Below, in pieces: positions 33,248 to 43,531 of a stretch of DNA of 64,000 bases. The DNA comes from CAVQJU01 sp963729215 (GTDB taxonomy: Bacteria; Acidobacteriota; Vicinamibacteria; Vicinamibacterales; CAVVIG01). Each line of letters begins with the position of its first letter. Position 1 is the first letter of the stretch. The position numbers and the translations under genes are program-made. Location of the stretch: the NCBI GenBank assembly GCA_963729215.1, contig CAVSND010000013.1, positions 177,324 through 241,323 of the forward strand, read 5' to 3'. The notes under the pieces were generated by a model. It made no database searches. It was not told the origin of the DNA and saw nothing but the letters and a program-made list of their open reading frames with translations.

Positions 33248-34940
33248 CTACCCTCTGGTTGCCGACGGGCCGCGATCGCGGCGCACGACCACCTTCTTGC
33301 CCCGCAAGGTCGTGGCGCGAAGCGCGGCCACGATCTCCTCGGCCCGCGACTCGGGAACATCGATCAGCGAAAAGCGATCGGCGATCTCGATCGCGCCCAG
33401 GTCCCGCGACGTGACGCCCGCCTCGCCCGTAATGGCGCCAACGAGATCGCCCGGCCGGATGCCCGCCGTCCGGCCCGCGCCGATGAACAGGCGGACGACG
33501 TTCCCTGGTAACGCGTTGCGATCCCGCGGTTCAGCGTGGCGGCCTCGAGCCGCATCGCGAACGGGCGCGGTCCCATGGAGCCTGCACGGCGGGAATCTCG
33601 CGTTCCGTCTCGTCTCCGACCTCCGCCAGATGCGCCAGCTTCACCGCGGCGGCGGCGACCTGCACGAGATCGAATTCCTGCGCCAGCGACTCGACGACGA
33701 CCCGCACATCGTCGAGATCCCCGGCGAGAATCCGTTCCCGCAGCGATGCCTTCGTGACATCCAGCCGCCGGGCCCGGATCTCGGCGACCGTCGGCACGGT
33801 GGCGACGGCGATCTTCTGTTTGGTGAACGCTTCGATGGTGCGCAGCAGGCGATGCTCCCGCGGCTCCACGAGCATGATCGCGGTGCCGGCGCGCCCGGCG
33901 CGGCCGGTGCGGCCGATACGATGGACGTACGCCTCCGCGGACGCCGGCACGTCGTAGTTGACGACGTGCGAGAGGTGCTCGATGTCGAGGCCGCGGGCGG
34001 CGACGTCGGTTGCGACGAGCAGATCCGCCTTTCCGCCCCGGAACATCTGCATGACGCGGTCGCGCTGCCGTTGCTCCATGCCGCCGTGCAGCGCCTGCGC
34101 GCGGCGGCCGTGCGCGCTGAGTGTCTCGACGAGCGTCTCGACCTCGAGCCGCGTGCGGCAGAACACCAGCGCGGAGGCCGGGTTCTCCATGTCGAGCACC
34201 CGGTCGAGCACGGCTGGCTTGTGCGCCCGCGGCACGAGATAGGCCACCTGACGCACGCGCGGCAGTTTTCCTGCGGCGGTTTTCTCGCCGGCGATGGTCA
34301 CGCGCGCGGGGTCCTTCAAATGGCGCTGTGCGATCGAGAGAATGCGCGCCGGCATGGTGGCGGAAAAGAGCGCGGTCTGCTTTTCCGCCGGCGTGGACTC
34401 GAGGATCGCGTCGAGGTCCTCGGCGAAGCCCATGTCGAGCATCTCGTCCGCCTCGTCCAGCACGAGCATCCGCAAGCGGGCGAGCTTGAGCGTCCCGCGG
34501 CGGATGTGATCGAGGGCGCGCCCCGGCGTGGCGACGACGATGGCGGCGCCGCGCTCGAGGGTTCGAATCTGGGCGGAGATCGGCGCGCCGCCATACACCG
34601 GCACGACCGAGACGCCAACGCCCTTCGCGTACTTGTGAATGGCTTCCGCGACCTGCATGGACAGCTCGCGTGTGGGCACGAGCACGAGACCGCCGGTGTG
34701 CCGGCGGCTGTCAGGGTCCTGAAAGAGCGTCTGCAGCATCGGCAGCGCGAAGGCGGCGGTCTTCCCCGTGCCGGTTGCCGCCCTGGCCAGCAGATCTTTT
34801 CCGGCCAGCAGGAGCGGAATCGTTTCGCGTTGAACGGGAGTGGCCTCTTCGTATCCCAGGGCGCCGACGGCGGCCGACAGCTCCTTGACGAGACCGAGAC
34901 CGCCAAACCCGCCGCGGTGCGCCGTCGGCCTGGACCGAGC
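33248..34940 (-). CDS. DEAD-box RNA helicase with DbpA-type RNA-binding domain (frameshifted)
   Basis: About 560 residues. Motifs in order: Q motif ATPVQRETIPLLLAGKD, Walker A ATGTGKT, PTRELSMQV, TPGR, DEADEMLDMGF, SATMP, the C-terminal RecA lobe with ATDVAARGLDI and HRIGRTGRAG, then a linker. Near 33555 a one-base shift is needed to reach GNVVRLFIGAGRTAGIRPGD to the stop at 33248, a DbpA RNA-binding domain. The family unwinds RNA during ribosome assembly or cold adaptation. The open frame begins right after the stop of the neighbour (34941) with no ATG. CTG 34880 is the only plain candidate, so the start is unresolved. Confidence 0.85.
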
Positions 34941-35645
34941 TCAATGCGGCGCCACCTCGCGTTTGACCGGTTTGCCGAAGACCTCGATGCGGCCGACGTT
35001 GATATAACCGCCCGGGCCATGCCCGCTTCCAGGCATGAGGTCGGCAAAGCCGATCTCGTCGACCTTGCTCAGATCGGGATGCTCGATCCACACGCCGACG
35101 GCCACGACGCGCGCGATGTCGAGCTTCAGCCAGCGGACGTCTCCGAGCGGGATGTCGCTCTGGTTGAAATCCGTCTGCTCGCCCGACGCGCGATCGCCGA
35201 CCAGCCACGTACCGTCCGCGAGCTTCAGGATGGGCCAGGCCTGATGGAAGCCCGACGTCCTGACGACCCAGCGGATTCTGGCCAGCGGGACGCTGAGGTC
35301 GACGAAGTTGTTCCGGTCCCTCAGCGCGGCGGCGCTCGGCGATGTCGTGGTTCCAGTCCACAGGTTGTTCGGCGTGACGTCGCTTGGCGCCCGCCCGGCA
35401 ACCAGTTGAATCTCCTTCGCGGAGGTCCCATACAGCTTGAGCTCGAGATTCGGGCTCGACACGCCTCCCTGCGAGGCCGGCCACGCGCCGTGATCGTCTG
35501 CCGGCGTCGGCAACGGCCGCCACGTCTCGCTGAAAAAGAGCGGGGGACGCATCGGCGCCGGCCGCGCCGCCTGTTGCGCAGACACGCCGGAGCCGAATCC
35601 GGCAACCAGCAACCCGCACGCGATAACCATTCGTCGTCCTGACAT
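34941..35645 (-). CDS. secreted protein of unknown function, paralogue of 46930 gene
   Basis: 234 residues. ATG 35645 is chosen because GGAGG sits five bases upstream; the GTG two codons earlier lacks this. The signal peptide ends at GVSAQ. The mature part shares with the gene at 46930 the landmarks PPLFFxExW, NLELKLYG, NxWTGxTTxPxAAALRD, VDL, a RTSGFH/RASGFH block, LADGTxLVGD, and DLMPGSGHGxGGYINV near the end followed by GKPVKR. The fold is probably an all-beta sugar- or surface-binding type (inference). I know no named domain. Confidence 0.72.
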   Translation of the reverse strand: MSGRRMVIACGLLVAGFGSGVSAQQAARPAPMRPPLFFSETWRPLPTPADDHGAWPASQGGVSSPNLELKLYGTSAKEIQLVAGRAPSDVTPNNLWTGTTTSPSAAALRDRNNFVDLSVPLARIRWVVRTSGFHQAWPILKLADGTWLVGDRASGEQTDFNQSDIPLGDVRWLKLDIARVVAVGVWIEHPDLSKVDEIGFADLMPGSGHGPGGYINVGRIEVFGKPVKREVAPH

Positions 35646-35760
35646 GCGCACCTCCGTGGCCGTCTAAGTATGTCATCAGCCCGCACACGGGAGAGCCGGG
35701 AACCGTCGGGCCACATGTCTCCCGATTCGGGGTACTCTTGATGCCGGAGGCTCTGGTCTC

Positions 35761-36778
35761 ATGCGCTCCTGGCTCGATCATCCCCGTCGTTTGTTTTTCG
35801 CGATTGTTCTCCTGCTCGGCGGCGCCGTCTCGCTGTTTGTTTCGGCGCAGACGACCCAGCTGGCGCTGGTCTCGACGGCGTGGCCGCCGTTCACGAGCGC
35901 ACCTGGACAGGCTCGCTTTGCGCTCGACCTCGTCGAAGCCGCGCTGGGCCGGATTTCACCTCCTCGCACCGCGAGGACGACGATTGTCGAACGCCGGTCA
36001 ATTCACGCCCGCGCTGCTCAGCGGCCAGTACGACGGCAGCGCCGCCGCGTGGAAGGATCCGGAACGGGAGCGCCTGCTGATCTTCTCGCAGCCGTACCTG
36101 GAGAATCGACTCGTGCTCGTCGCACGCCGAGGCGGCGATGTATCCGCCAAGGCCTTGACCGATCTCAAGGGCAAGAAGATCGCCATCGTCGAGGGGTACG
36201 CGTACGGAGATGCGGTCGACAAGGCAGGACCAGTCTTCGTGCGTTCGCGCAGCGAAGAGGACAGCCTGGCGCGACTGCTCAACGGCAGCGTGGACTACAC
36301 GCTCATGGACGACCTCGTCGTCCAGTACATCGTCAGCAACTACCCGAAGGAATCAGAGGCGAAGCTGCAGATCGGTTTGACTCCGATGATCAACCGGGGA
36401 CTGTACCTGGCGCTCAGGCGGACCCGTCCGGATGCGGAATCGATCATTAAGGGTTTCAATGCGCAGTTGAAGGGCATGATTGCCGATGGCACGTATCACC
36501 GGCTTCTGCATGTGGACTGGATTCAGGCGGACCTGAACGGCGACGGCAAGCTGGTCAACGTGCCGCAGAGCGGCAAGGTCGGTACCTCGGAGCCCCAGCG
36601 CGCCTACTCGCTGTTCTCGAATACCCAGACGGAGTCTCAGTCCACCAAGCCCGGTTTCTATATCGGCGGCAATATCTACAGCGACTGGGCGAGCGTGCCC
36701 GACAGCTACAAGGAAATCAACTCGCAGCAGCCGGATCCACGACGGTCCTCGGGAACCATCTTCAAGTTCACGTTCTGA
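35761..36778 (+). CDS. periplasmic substrate-binding protein, SBP_bac_3-like (frameshifted)
   Basis: About 339 residues with a signal peptide (FFAIVLLLGGAVSLFVSAQ). Domain I opens with LALVSTAWPPFTSAPGQARF. After a frame break at about 35945-35965 the protein continues FTPALLSGQYDGSAAAWKDP, LIFSQPYLENRLVLVARRG, LKGKKIAIVEGYAYGD, VDYTLMDDLVVQYIV and LRRTRPDAESIIKGFNAQL, the family layout for amino-acid-type binding proteins. A C-terminal extension of ~75 residues is unusual (SLFSNTQTESQSTKPGFYIG). No permease or ATPase is next to it, so it may act in signalling or with a distant transporter. Confidence 0.75.
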
Positions 36779-36800
36779 TCGATTATCACCGGCCGTTCGA

Positions 36801-36898
36801 CGTCCGCCTGAAGGCGGACGCTACGCCTGCCTGTGGGGGCCGACGTCCGTTTCTGGCGGACGCTACGCCTGCCCGTAGCGGCCGGCTTCAGCCGGCCG
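36801..36898. repeat. three-hairpin REP-like element with CGTAGC/GCTACG borders
   Basis: CGTCCGCC-TGAA-GGCGGACG (36801-36820), a degenerate CGTCCG...CGGACG hairpin (36844-36862) and CGGCCGGC-TTCA-GCCGGCCG (36879-36898), each next to GCTACG or CGTAGC. The element fills the gap between the binding-protein gene and the convergent PQQ/heme dehydrogenase. The unit is the same as at 46810 and 54452 but with an extra hairpin. Confidence 0.85.
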
Positions 36899-36902
36899 TG
36901 TT

Positions 36903-38764
36903 CTAGCGCCCGTCTACCGAAAACGCGAGCAGGACGTTGCCTGGCATGCCGCCGGCGCGCGCGTATCCGGAATTCACGAAGAGCATCCCGGCAGCGATCG
37001 CCGGACCGGGCCCATCGAACGACCCGCCCCGCGCGGGGACTTCGTTGACCGTCTTGTACGGGCCGACGCTGTCGAAATCCCAGATGACCGAGCCGTTGGC
37101 CGTTGAATAGCCGCGCAGATGGCCGTCCACCGACCCTGAAAAGACGACGCCGGGGATCGCACTCACCGCCGCGGACTGCGCCGGGCTGCAGCGCGCGCGG
37201 GTGCCGCATCCCGCCGGCGGCGTGTACCAGACGCGCGAGCCGTTCTGCAGGTTGAACCCGAACATCCCGCCGCCTGACTTTGGTTCGACGTTGCTGCCCA
37301 GGCTGTTCGGGATGTAGGTGCGCACGATATCGGAGAGGGCGACGTAGACGTTGGTGCCGTCAGACGCCGAGCCCCACTGCACGCCGCCGAGCGTGCCGCC
37401 GTTGCCGACGCGAGCCTGCCAGCGAATGTTGCCCTGCTGCGTCCGGATCGACGGCGTGAACCATCCCGGACTTCTGTCCGGCGACGAGCAATCGCTTGCC
37501 GTCGGGAAGGGTCAGCAGAATTGGCGGGGACGAGAAATCGAAATCCGGCGCTGTCATGTCGGGGCAATTCGTCGTGTCCTGCAGGCGGCAGGCGGTATTC
37601 CAGGCGTCGCCCGAAGTCATCTGCCTCGACCAGACGATTTTTCCAGTGTCGAGGTCCATGGCGACGAACGAGTCGCTCATGTTCGACGCCGGCGCGCTGT
37701 AGTTGTCGCCCGTTGTCGCGTAGAGCACATTCCTCTGGACGTCGATGGCGGGGCTGCTCCAGACGCCCGCGCCCGATGGTCCCCATAGCTGCGTGCCCAC
37801 GGCGTTCTTCTTCGTCGGCTTCGCCTCTTCGGCAATCGTGAACGTCTTCCAGATTTGCCGTGCCGGTTGCCGCGTCGAGCGCGCTCACACTCCCGCGGAA
37901 TCTGCAGCACTCGTACGTCGACGGAGCGCCTGCTGTCTCTTCGGCTGATGCGACCGGCACATACAGCCGGCCATTGTGGAAGACGACCGATCCGACGATG
38001 CGGGCGAGCGGGTGAGCGTCGGGCTTCATGGTCCAGAGCTGCGCGCCGGTCGCCGCGTTGACCGCGTACACGTTTCCTGCGAGGTCGCCGAAGAACGCGG
38101 CCGAGACCGGACCCGTTCCGGTCGTCACCTGGCCGATCGTGACGGCGCCGCGGACGGCGCTTTTCGCGTCGAACAGCCAGTAGATGCAGCCGGTCGCCGC
38201 GCTGAGAGCGTAGACCTTGCCGCCCTGGCTCCCGACGAAGACGCGGCCCGCGACGACGGTGGGTTGCGCGTTGGCGTCGAGATCGCCGGGGAAGCCGAAC
38301 GCCCATTTGACCTTCAGCCGCGGAACCTGCGCTGCCGTGAGGCCGGCCGCGGCCGCGTTTTGAAAACGCGTGTTGCTGGTGTTACTGCCCCACCCGTTCC
38401 AGCTGGGCGAAGCCGTGGGGCTGCCGAAGGCGCTGCCCGCCGCGCACATCGCAAGCGCCGGCGGCGTCGTGGACAGGTCTCGCGCCGACAGCGATTTACC
38501 CGTGACGAACTGTGCGATTGCGCGTCGATCGGCGGCCGACATGCGGCTGGCCATCGAGAGCATCGCGCCGTTCTCGAGCGCGTTGAGCACGCGCTCCGCC
38601 GACATCGTCTGGAGTGCGTCGCGCCCCGGCGCGCGATCGACGCCGGCGTCGTGGCAGGCGGCGCAGTTCTGGCGGTAGAGGGCGGCTCCGTCCTGGGCGG
38701 AGAGCGTGGACCCGCTTGCGAGGAGCGCGAGACAGCCGGCGATGACGCGGGTGAGGCGTGTCAT
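36903..38764 (-). CDS. secreted quinohemoprotein: cytochrome c domain fused to PQQ propeller (two frameshifts)
   Basis: About 620 residues. After the signal peptide (to TLSAQ) an N-terminal cytochrome c carries CAACHDAG with a Met further on (SMASRMSA). PQQ-propeller repeats follow (SQGGKVYALSAATGCIYW, LAGNVYAVNAATGAQLW, GSVSALDAATG). The frame breaks at about 37853 (continuing IWKTFTIAEEAKPTKKN) and again at about 37436 (continuing QGNIRWQARVGNGGT). The end is GNVLLAFSVDGR. N-terminal heme plus propeller is the layout of polyvinyl-alcohol dehydrogenase-like enzymes. It should oxidise an alcohol in the periplasm; the substrate is not certain. Confidence 0.82.
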
Positions 38765-38929
38765 ATGCGCGCCATCCTACTACTTCAACAGCGAGGCCAA
38801 CGCGCTGAAATCGAGCGTCGCCTTTGAACGCGTGCCATGCAAGGTTTTCGGGCCGAACGGCAGGGCACTTGACGGGCAAGAGAAGATAAGGACCGCAAAC
38901 CGCGACATCATTCTTGTGTGGAGGCTCTC

Positions 38930-39433
38930 ATGGTCCTGGTCAAGTCCGAGCTCATCGCCCAGCTTCAGAAGGAAGTCGACATCCTGCTTCACCTCGCGAG
39001 AAAAATCGACCGCTCGCAGCTCGATTACCGCCCGACGCCCAAGCAGCGCAGCACGCTCGACCTGTTGCGGTATTTGAGCATCATGGGCCCGTCCCTCGTG
39101 CAGGGCGCCAAGACGAAGTTCGACACGGAGGCGTGGCAGGCGTCAACGAAGGCGGCCGCGGCCCGGGACTTCGATCAGACGCTCGCCGTCATCGCCGGCC
39201 AGAAGGAGCTGTACGCGAAGGAACTGGGCAGCATGTCCGACGCCGACTTCCGCTCCGAGATGGACGGGTTCGATGGCTCGAAGATCACCCGCGGCCTCTT
39301 CATCGTCAACCTCGTGCTCTGCGGGCACGCGGCGTACCGGACGCAGCTGTTCACGTATCTGAAAGCGTGCGGCCGCGAGGAACTGGGAACGATGAACCTC
39401 TGGTACGGAGTGGATCCGCCGGCTCCGAACTAG
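38930..39433 (+). CDS. DinB-like four-helix protein
   Basis: 167 residues from ATG 38930, five bases after a GGAGG. It is a helical bundle with the DinB-type first helix (LIAQLQKEVDILLHLARKID), then LDYRPTPKQRSTLDLLRYLS, and a final helix with LCGHAAYRTQLFTYLKACG. The divalent-metal histidine triad of active members is only partly visible, so function is open; bacillithiol- and mycothiol-type transferases belong here. It is divergent from the quinohemoprotein gene across a ~165-bp gap. Confidence 0.75.
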   Translation: MVLVKSELIAQLQKEVDILLHLARKIDRSQLDYRPTPKQRSTLDLLRYLSIMGPSLVQGAKTKFDTEAWQASTKAAAARDFDQTLAVIAGQKELYAKELGSMSDADFRSEMDGFDGSKITRGLFIVNLVLCGHAAYRTQLFTYLKACGREELGTMNLWYGVDPPAPN

Positions 39434-39737
39434 AGCAGCTTTCAGATTCGTGGGGCGTCTCCGATCGTACCAGGGCCACGCGTCAGGCCGCGGCCGGTGA
39501 GCCTGCGTCGGGCACGGTCGTCAGCCCGGAAAACGGCGCGGCGGCGTCATCGGGTACTGCCGTGACAGTGACCGATGTTGCCGGCGCCGTGTTTTTCCAC
39601 GCCGAGCTTCGTGTTGGCCGAGCCACGATGCGGGACCGTGACGGTGCTCGACTACACCGCCGTGATAATCGCTATGGCGCGATACAGCGGTCCGCCGAAG
39701 CTTCAGCGAAGGCGGAAGGCCTGCGCTACGCGAGTCG
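39434..39737. other. 304-bp intergenic region with a degenerate REP-like hairpin
   Basis: No supportable gene. Both strands show short open frames of doubtful quality. A degenerate hairpin GTCCGCC...GGCGGA (39690-39716) with AAGGCCTGCGCTACG after it is a decayed relative of the elements at 33229 and 36801. The DinB gene ends at the left edge and the DUF1552 gene ends at the right edge, so both 3' ends point here. Confidence 0.6.
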
Positions 39738-41078
39738 CTATCCGAGCGAAAGAAGGTCGGGTTCGAGCTTGCCGGTGCTGTCGCCGAGCTTTTCCTGCGG
39801 AATGCCGGAGCCCGCGAGGATCGTCAACAGCAGGTTCGTCATCGGCGTGTTTTGCGGGTAGGCGAGATGGCGGCCGGTCTGGAACTGGCCGCCGAGCCTG
39901 CCCGCGACCACGCACGGCAGATCGGTGTGACGATGCAGGTTGCCGTTGCCCATGCCGCCGCCGTAGAGCACCAGGCTGTGATCGAGCAGCGTGCCGTCGC
40001 CGTCCGGCGTGGCCTTCAGCCTGCCGAGGAAATACGCGAAGAGCTGTGCCTGGTAGATGTCGATCTTCGCCTTCTTCGCGATGAGCTCCGGGTCGTTGCG
40101 GTGATGTGACACGGCGTGGTGCTGTTCGGGGACGCCGATCTGGCCGAACGTCATCGAGCTGAGCTCGCGCGACATGATCATGCTGCTGACGCGCGTGACG
40201 TCCGCCCTGAAGCCCAGCACCTGCAGATCGAACATCAGCTTCGCGTGATCGTCGAACGCCGCCGGCACGTCCACGGGGCGATCGGGCAGCTCGAAAGTGT
40301 GCGCGCCCTGCTGCTCAGCGTTCTGGATGCGCTGCTCGATGTCGCGGACGGAATCGAGATACTCGCCAAGCTTGCCGCGGTCGCCTGCGCCCAGCGTGCT
40401 GACGAGCCGGCTCACTTCCTGGTTGACCGAATCGAGAATGCTGCCGGTCTTTCGGATGTGCGCGAGCCGCTCGGCCGACGTGCCGCCGTCGCCGAACAGG
40501 CGTTCGAACACGACGCGCGGGTGGAACTCCGTGGGGTTCGGCGTCGTCTCGTTGCGCCACGACAACGTGTTGACGTAGAAGCAGTCGCCCGAGTCGCATG
40601 CGCCCTGCGTCGGGTAATCCACGGACAGTTCGATCGACGAGACGGGAGTGGTCTTGCCAATGTGTTGCGCGATGATCTGATCGGCAGACGTCGCGAGCTT
40701 GACCTCGATGCCCGGCAGCGTGCGGTCATAGGCGTGGACGCCGGTCAGCCACGCGGCCGAGGCGCGCGGATGGTCGCCCGTGCCATCGCCAAACGTGTCG
40801 GCCTGCAGGTGCGCGAGCCCGCTGACCACGTTGATGTCGCCCTTGAACGCTTCGAGCGGCTTCAGGATGGGCGTCAGCTCGTAGTCCGCCCCGGTGGTTT
40901 TCGGCGTCCACTGATCCTGGATGACGCCGTTGGCGATGTAGAGAAAGCTGAACCGCGGCGGCGCCTTCGGGGCGGCGGCAAGCGCCGGCACCATGGCATC
41001 CAGCATCGGCAGCGCGAGCGTCGTGCCGAGGCCTCGCAGGAACGTCCGCCGTGGGACCGCCATTCGCGTGATGAACAT
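39738..41078 (-). CDS. DUF1552 secreted protein with Tat signal
   Basis: 446 residues from ATG 41078. The N-terminus has a twin-arginine export signal (PRRTFLRGLGTTLALPM). The mature part contains the DUF1552 landmarks: FSFLYIANGVIQDQW, GTGDHPRASAAWLTG, the central SILDSVNQEVSRL helix, IMSRELSSMTFGQIG, HHAVSHHRNDPE, and LVLYGGGMGNGNLHRHTDLP. Such proteins are almost always paired with a DUF1592 cytochrome, as here. The sulfatase-like DHP and HH residues suggest a metal or hydrolase-type active site, but no reaction is established. Confidence 0.9.
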   Translation of the reverse strand: MFITRMAVPRRTFLRGLGTTLALPMLDAMVPALAAAPKAPPRFSFLYIANGVIQDQWTPKTTGADYELTPILKPLEAFKGDINVVSGLAHLQADTFGDGTGDHPRASAAWLTGVHAYDRTLPGIEVKLATSADQIIAQHIGKTTPVSSIELSVDYPTQGACDSGDCFYVNTLSWRNETTPNPTEFHPRVVFERLFGDGGTSAERLAHIRKTGSILDSVNQEVSRLVSTLGAGDRGKLGEYLDSVRDIEQRIQNAEQQGAHTFELPDRPVDVPAAFDDHAKLMFDLQVLGFRADVTRVSSMIMSRELSSMTFGQIGVPEQHHAVSHHRNDPELIAKKAKIDIYQAQLFAYFLGRLKATPDGDGTLLDHSLVLYGGGMGNGNLHRHTDLPCVVAGRLGGQFQTGRHLAYPQNTPMTNLLLTILAGSGIPQEKLGDSTGKLEPDLLSLG

Positions 41079-41150
41079 AGGCGTCAAACCCGCCAACGTA
41101 GAAGGTAGAGCCAAGGGGCGTGAACTGCAAGCGATTCCTTCGGCCCGGTG

Positions 41151-43512
41151 TCAGCTCTTGCTCCGCATCAGGAACGGCGCGCTCCGCACAACGCCCGACA
41201 CGAGCGAGGCGAGCGTGTCGTTGCTCGCGGCGCCGTGCCGCACGATGGCCCGCACGGCAGGTTCGTCGTAATACTGCAGGTTGCGCCCGAGCGCGTACAT
41301 GAGCAGCTTGCTCGCCACCGTGTTGATGAACTGCGGGCGGTCGGCGAGCAGGACTTTTCGGAGCCCGGCCATGCCGTCGAAGGTCACACCGTTCGGAAAC
41401 GCGCCCGACGCATCGATCGGCGCTGCCGCCGTCGTGATCGCGCCAGCGGCCGACGGCATCGAAGTTCTCCATCGCGAAGCCAATCGGATCCATCCGCGCA
41501 TGGCAGCTCGCGCAGCTCGGGTTGGCCCGGTGCGCGGTCATCGCCTCCCGCATGGTCAGGCTGCGGCCTGGTTCGGCGCCCTCGGTCTTGAGCGCCGGGA
41601 TGTTCGGCGGGGGCGGCGGCGGCGCCGCCGCGAGCAGGTTCTCGAGGACCCATTTGCCGCGCACGACGGGTGACGTGCGCGTGGCGTACGAGGTCAACGT
41701 GAGGATGCTGCCCTGGCCGAGCAAGCCGCCGCGCGGGCTCGCGGCCGGAAAGGTCACGCGGCGGAAGTAGCTGCCCTCGACGTTCGGGATGCCGTAGTGC
41801 CTGGCCAGGCGTTCGTTCACGAAGGTGTAATTCGCGTTCAGCAGATCGAGCACGCTGCGATTGTTGCGGAGGACGCTGTCGAGGAAGAGGGTCGTCTCCT
41901 CGCGCATGGCCGCGCGCAGCGTCTCGTCGAAATCGGGGAAGAGCAGGCCGTCGGGCTGCTTGGCCTCGATGTCGCGGACGAAGAGCCACTGCTCGGCGAA
42001 GTTGGTGACGAGCGACCGTGACCGTTTATCCCGAAGCATCCGGCGGACTTCGCGGTCGAGGACGGCCGGGTCGCTCAGGTGGCCCTGCTCCGCGACCTTG
42101 AGCAGCTGATCGTCGGGGATGCTGCTCCACAGGAAGAAGGACAGGCGCGAGGCGAGCTCGATGTCGCTCACTTTGAACGCCGTGCCCGTCGCAACGCCGG
42201 GGGGCTCGCGCTCGACGCGGAACAGGAACTGCGGGCTGACGAGCAGGCGTTCGAGCGCGCGTTCGATGCCGGCGTCGAAGCCGGCTTCGCTCCGGCCGCT
42301 CTCGTAGAACGGCAGCAGATCCTGGATGTCCGTGTCGGTGACCGGGCGTCGGTACGCGCGGCGCGTGAGGGAGAGGAGGATCTGCTTCGCGCACGACGCG
42401 CTGTCGGTGTTGCACGAGAAGATGCGCCGGCGGCTTGGCGAATCCCCGGGCGCCTTCGCGCCATACGGTCCGCTGATCGTGACGAGCGAGAGAGCCGGCT
42501 CCGTGCCGCGTCCGCGCATGCGCGGGCGCAGCGTCGATTCGTCGCGCACCTCGTCGCGCTCGATGAACGTCACGCCGACGAGCCGCGGTCCCGCTTTGAT
42601 CGGGATGCGGAATTCGAGCGCCCGGTCCGGATCGGCCTCCCCGGTCCTCGGTTGCGGCTGGCGCGCGCCGCTCCGACGCCCCCCGGCGTTGCCGCCGAGC
42701 GTCGCGAGCTGCAACCGCTCGCCGTCCACGCTGATCTCGAGCTGGTGTGGTTCGGTCGGGGGCGCCGAGAGCTGGACCTTCACGACGTACTCGCCGTCGG
42801 CGGGGAAGTGGCTCTTGACGGCGACGCCGCCGCGGGTACCCCACGGCAGATCGTCCACGCGGGCGCCCTGCCATTGCTCGGGATGGAGCCGATAGCGGTT
42901 GACCATCACCGGCGCCTTCGTGTCGCCGACTGCGAGCCGGCTGATCTTTTCCGCCGCGTCGAGGTACCGCTCCATGATGGCGGGCGAGACGAACAGGAGG
43001 TCCGCGATGTTGTCGAACCCGCTCGACGAGTTGTCGGCGGGCAGCAGCAGCGGGTAGTCGATCTCCTTGGGCAGTGCCTCGACCGCCAGGAGATCGCGAA
43101 TCGCGTTCTGGTATTCCGTGCGTGTCAGGCGATGGACGAGCGCGAGCTTGCCCGGGTGGGGGGCGTTCGTCGCGTCCCGGTCGATCGACGTCTCGAGATA
43201 CGTGGCGAGCGCGCTCGAGGCAGCCTGATCGGGCCGCGGGGCGCCGGCTGGCGGCATCGCGCCCGTGCGGAGCTTGCGGATGACTTTTTCCCACGTGTCG
43301 GCGTGCTCGGACACATGGACCAGATCCGCGCCGGCCAGCGTCAGCCCCCCGGTCTTGAGGCGGTCGCTGTGGCAGGTCACACAGTATTTGTTGACGGTGG
43401 CGGCATGTTCGGCGGGGCCAGCCGTGTCGGCCTTCGCGCCGGGGCCTGGGCCGGCCGTTGGGCCGGCCGCCTGGGCCACAAGAAGCGCCGCCGCCGCAAG
43501 CCACCACGCCAT
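41151..43512 (-). CDS. DUF1592-family multi-domain cytochrome c protein (frameshifted)
   Basis: About 787 residues. A signal peptide is followed by a heme site (NKYCVTCHSDR), then DUF1587, DUF1595, DUF1592, DUF1588 and DUF1585 in the usual order. Landmarks are HRLTRTEYQNAIRDLL, LLSLTRRAYRRPVTD, LASRLSFFLWSSIPDD, LNANYTFVNERLARHYG, RGKWVLENLL and a second heme-type site in PSCASCHARMDPIGFA. The frame breaks at about 41430-41455. The next frame continues ITTAAAPIDASGAFPNG to RSAPFLMRSKS. The family is typical of Planctomycetes, Acidobacteria and Myxococci and is thought to act with DUF1552 in periplasmic oxidation; the substrate is unknown. Confidence 0.88.
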
Positions 43513-43531
43513 TCGGCGCTATATTACACAC

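Noticed and set aside
33222..35642. An 806-codon open frame on the plus strand across the helicase region
   Set aside because: It lies antisense to a clear DEAD-box helicase and a secreted gene, has no domain, and is the usual long antisense frame of GC-rich coding DNA.
39434..39737. Possible small gene after DinB with frames on both strands
   Set aside because: The plus and minus frames mirror each other, neither has a ribosome site or homology that I can recognise, and a decayed REP-like hairpin fills part of it.
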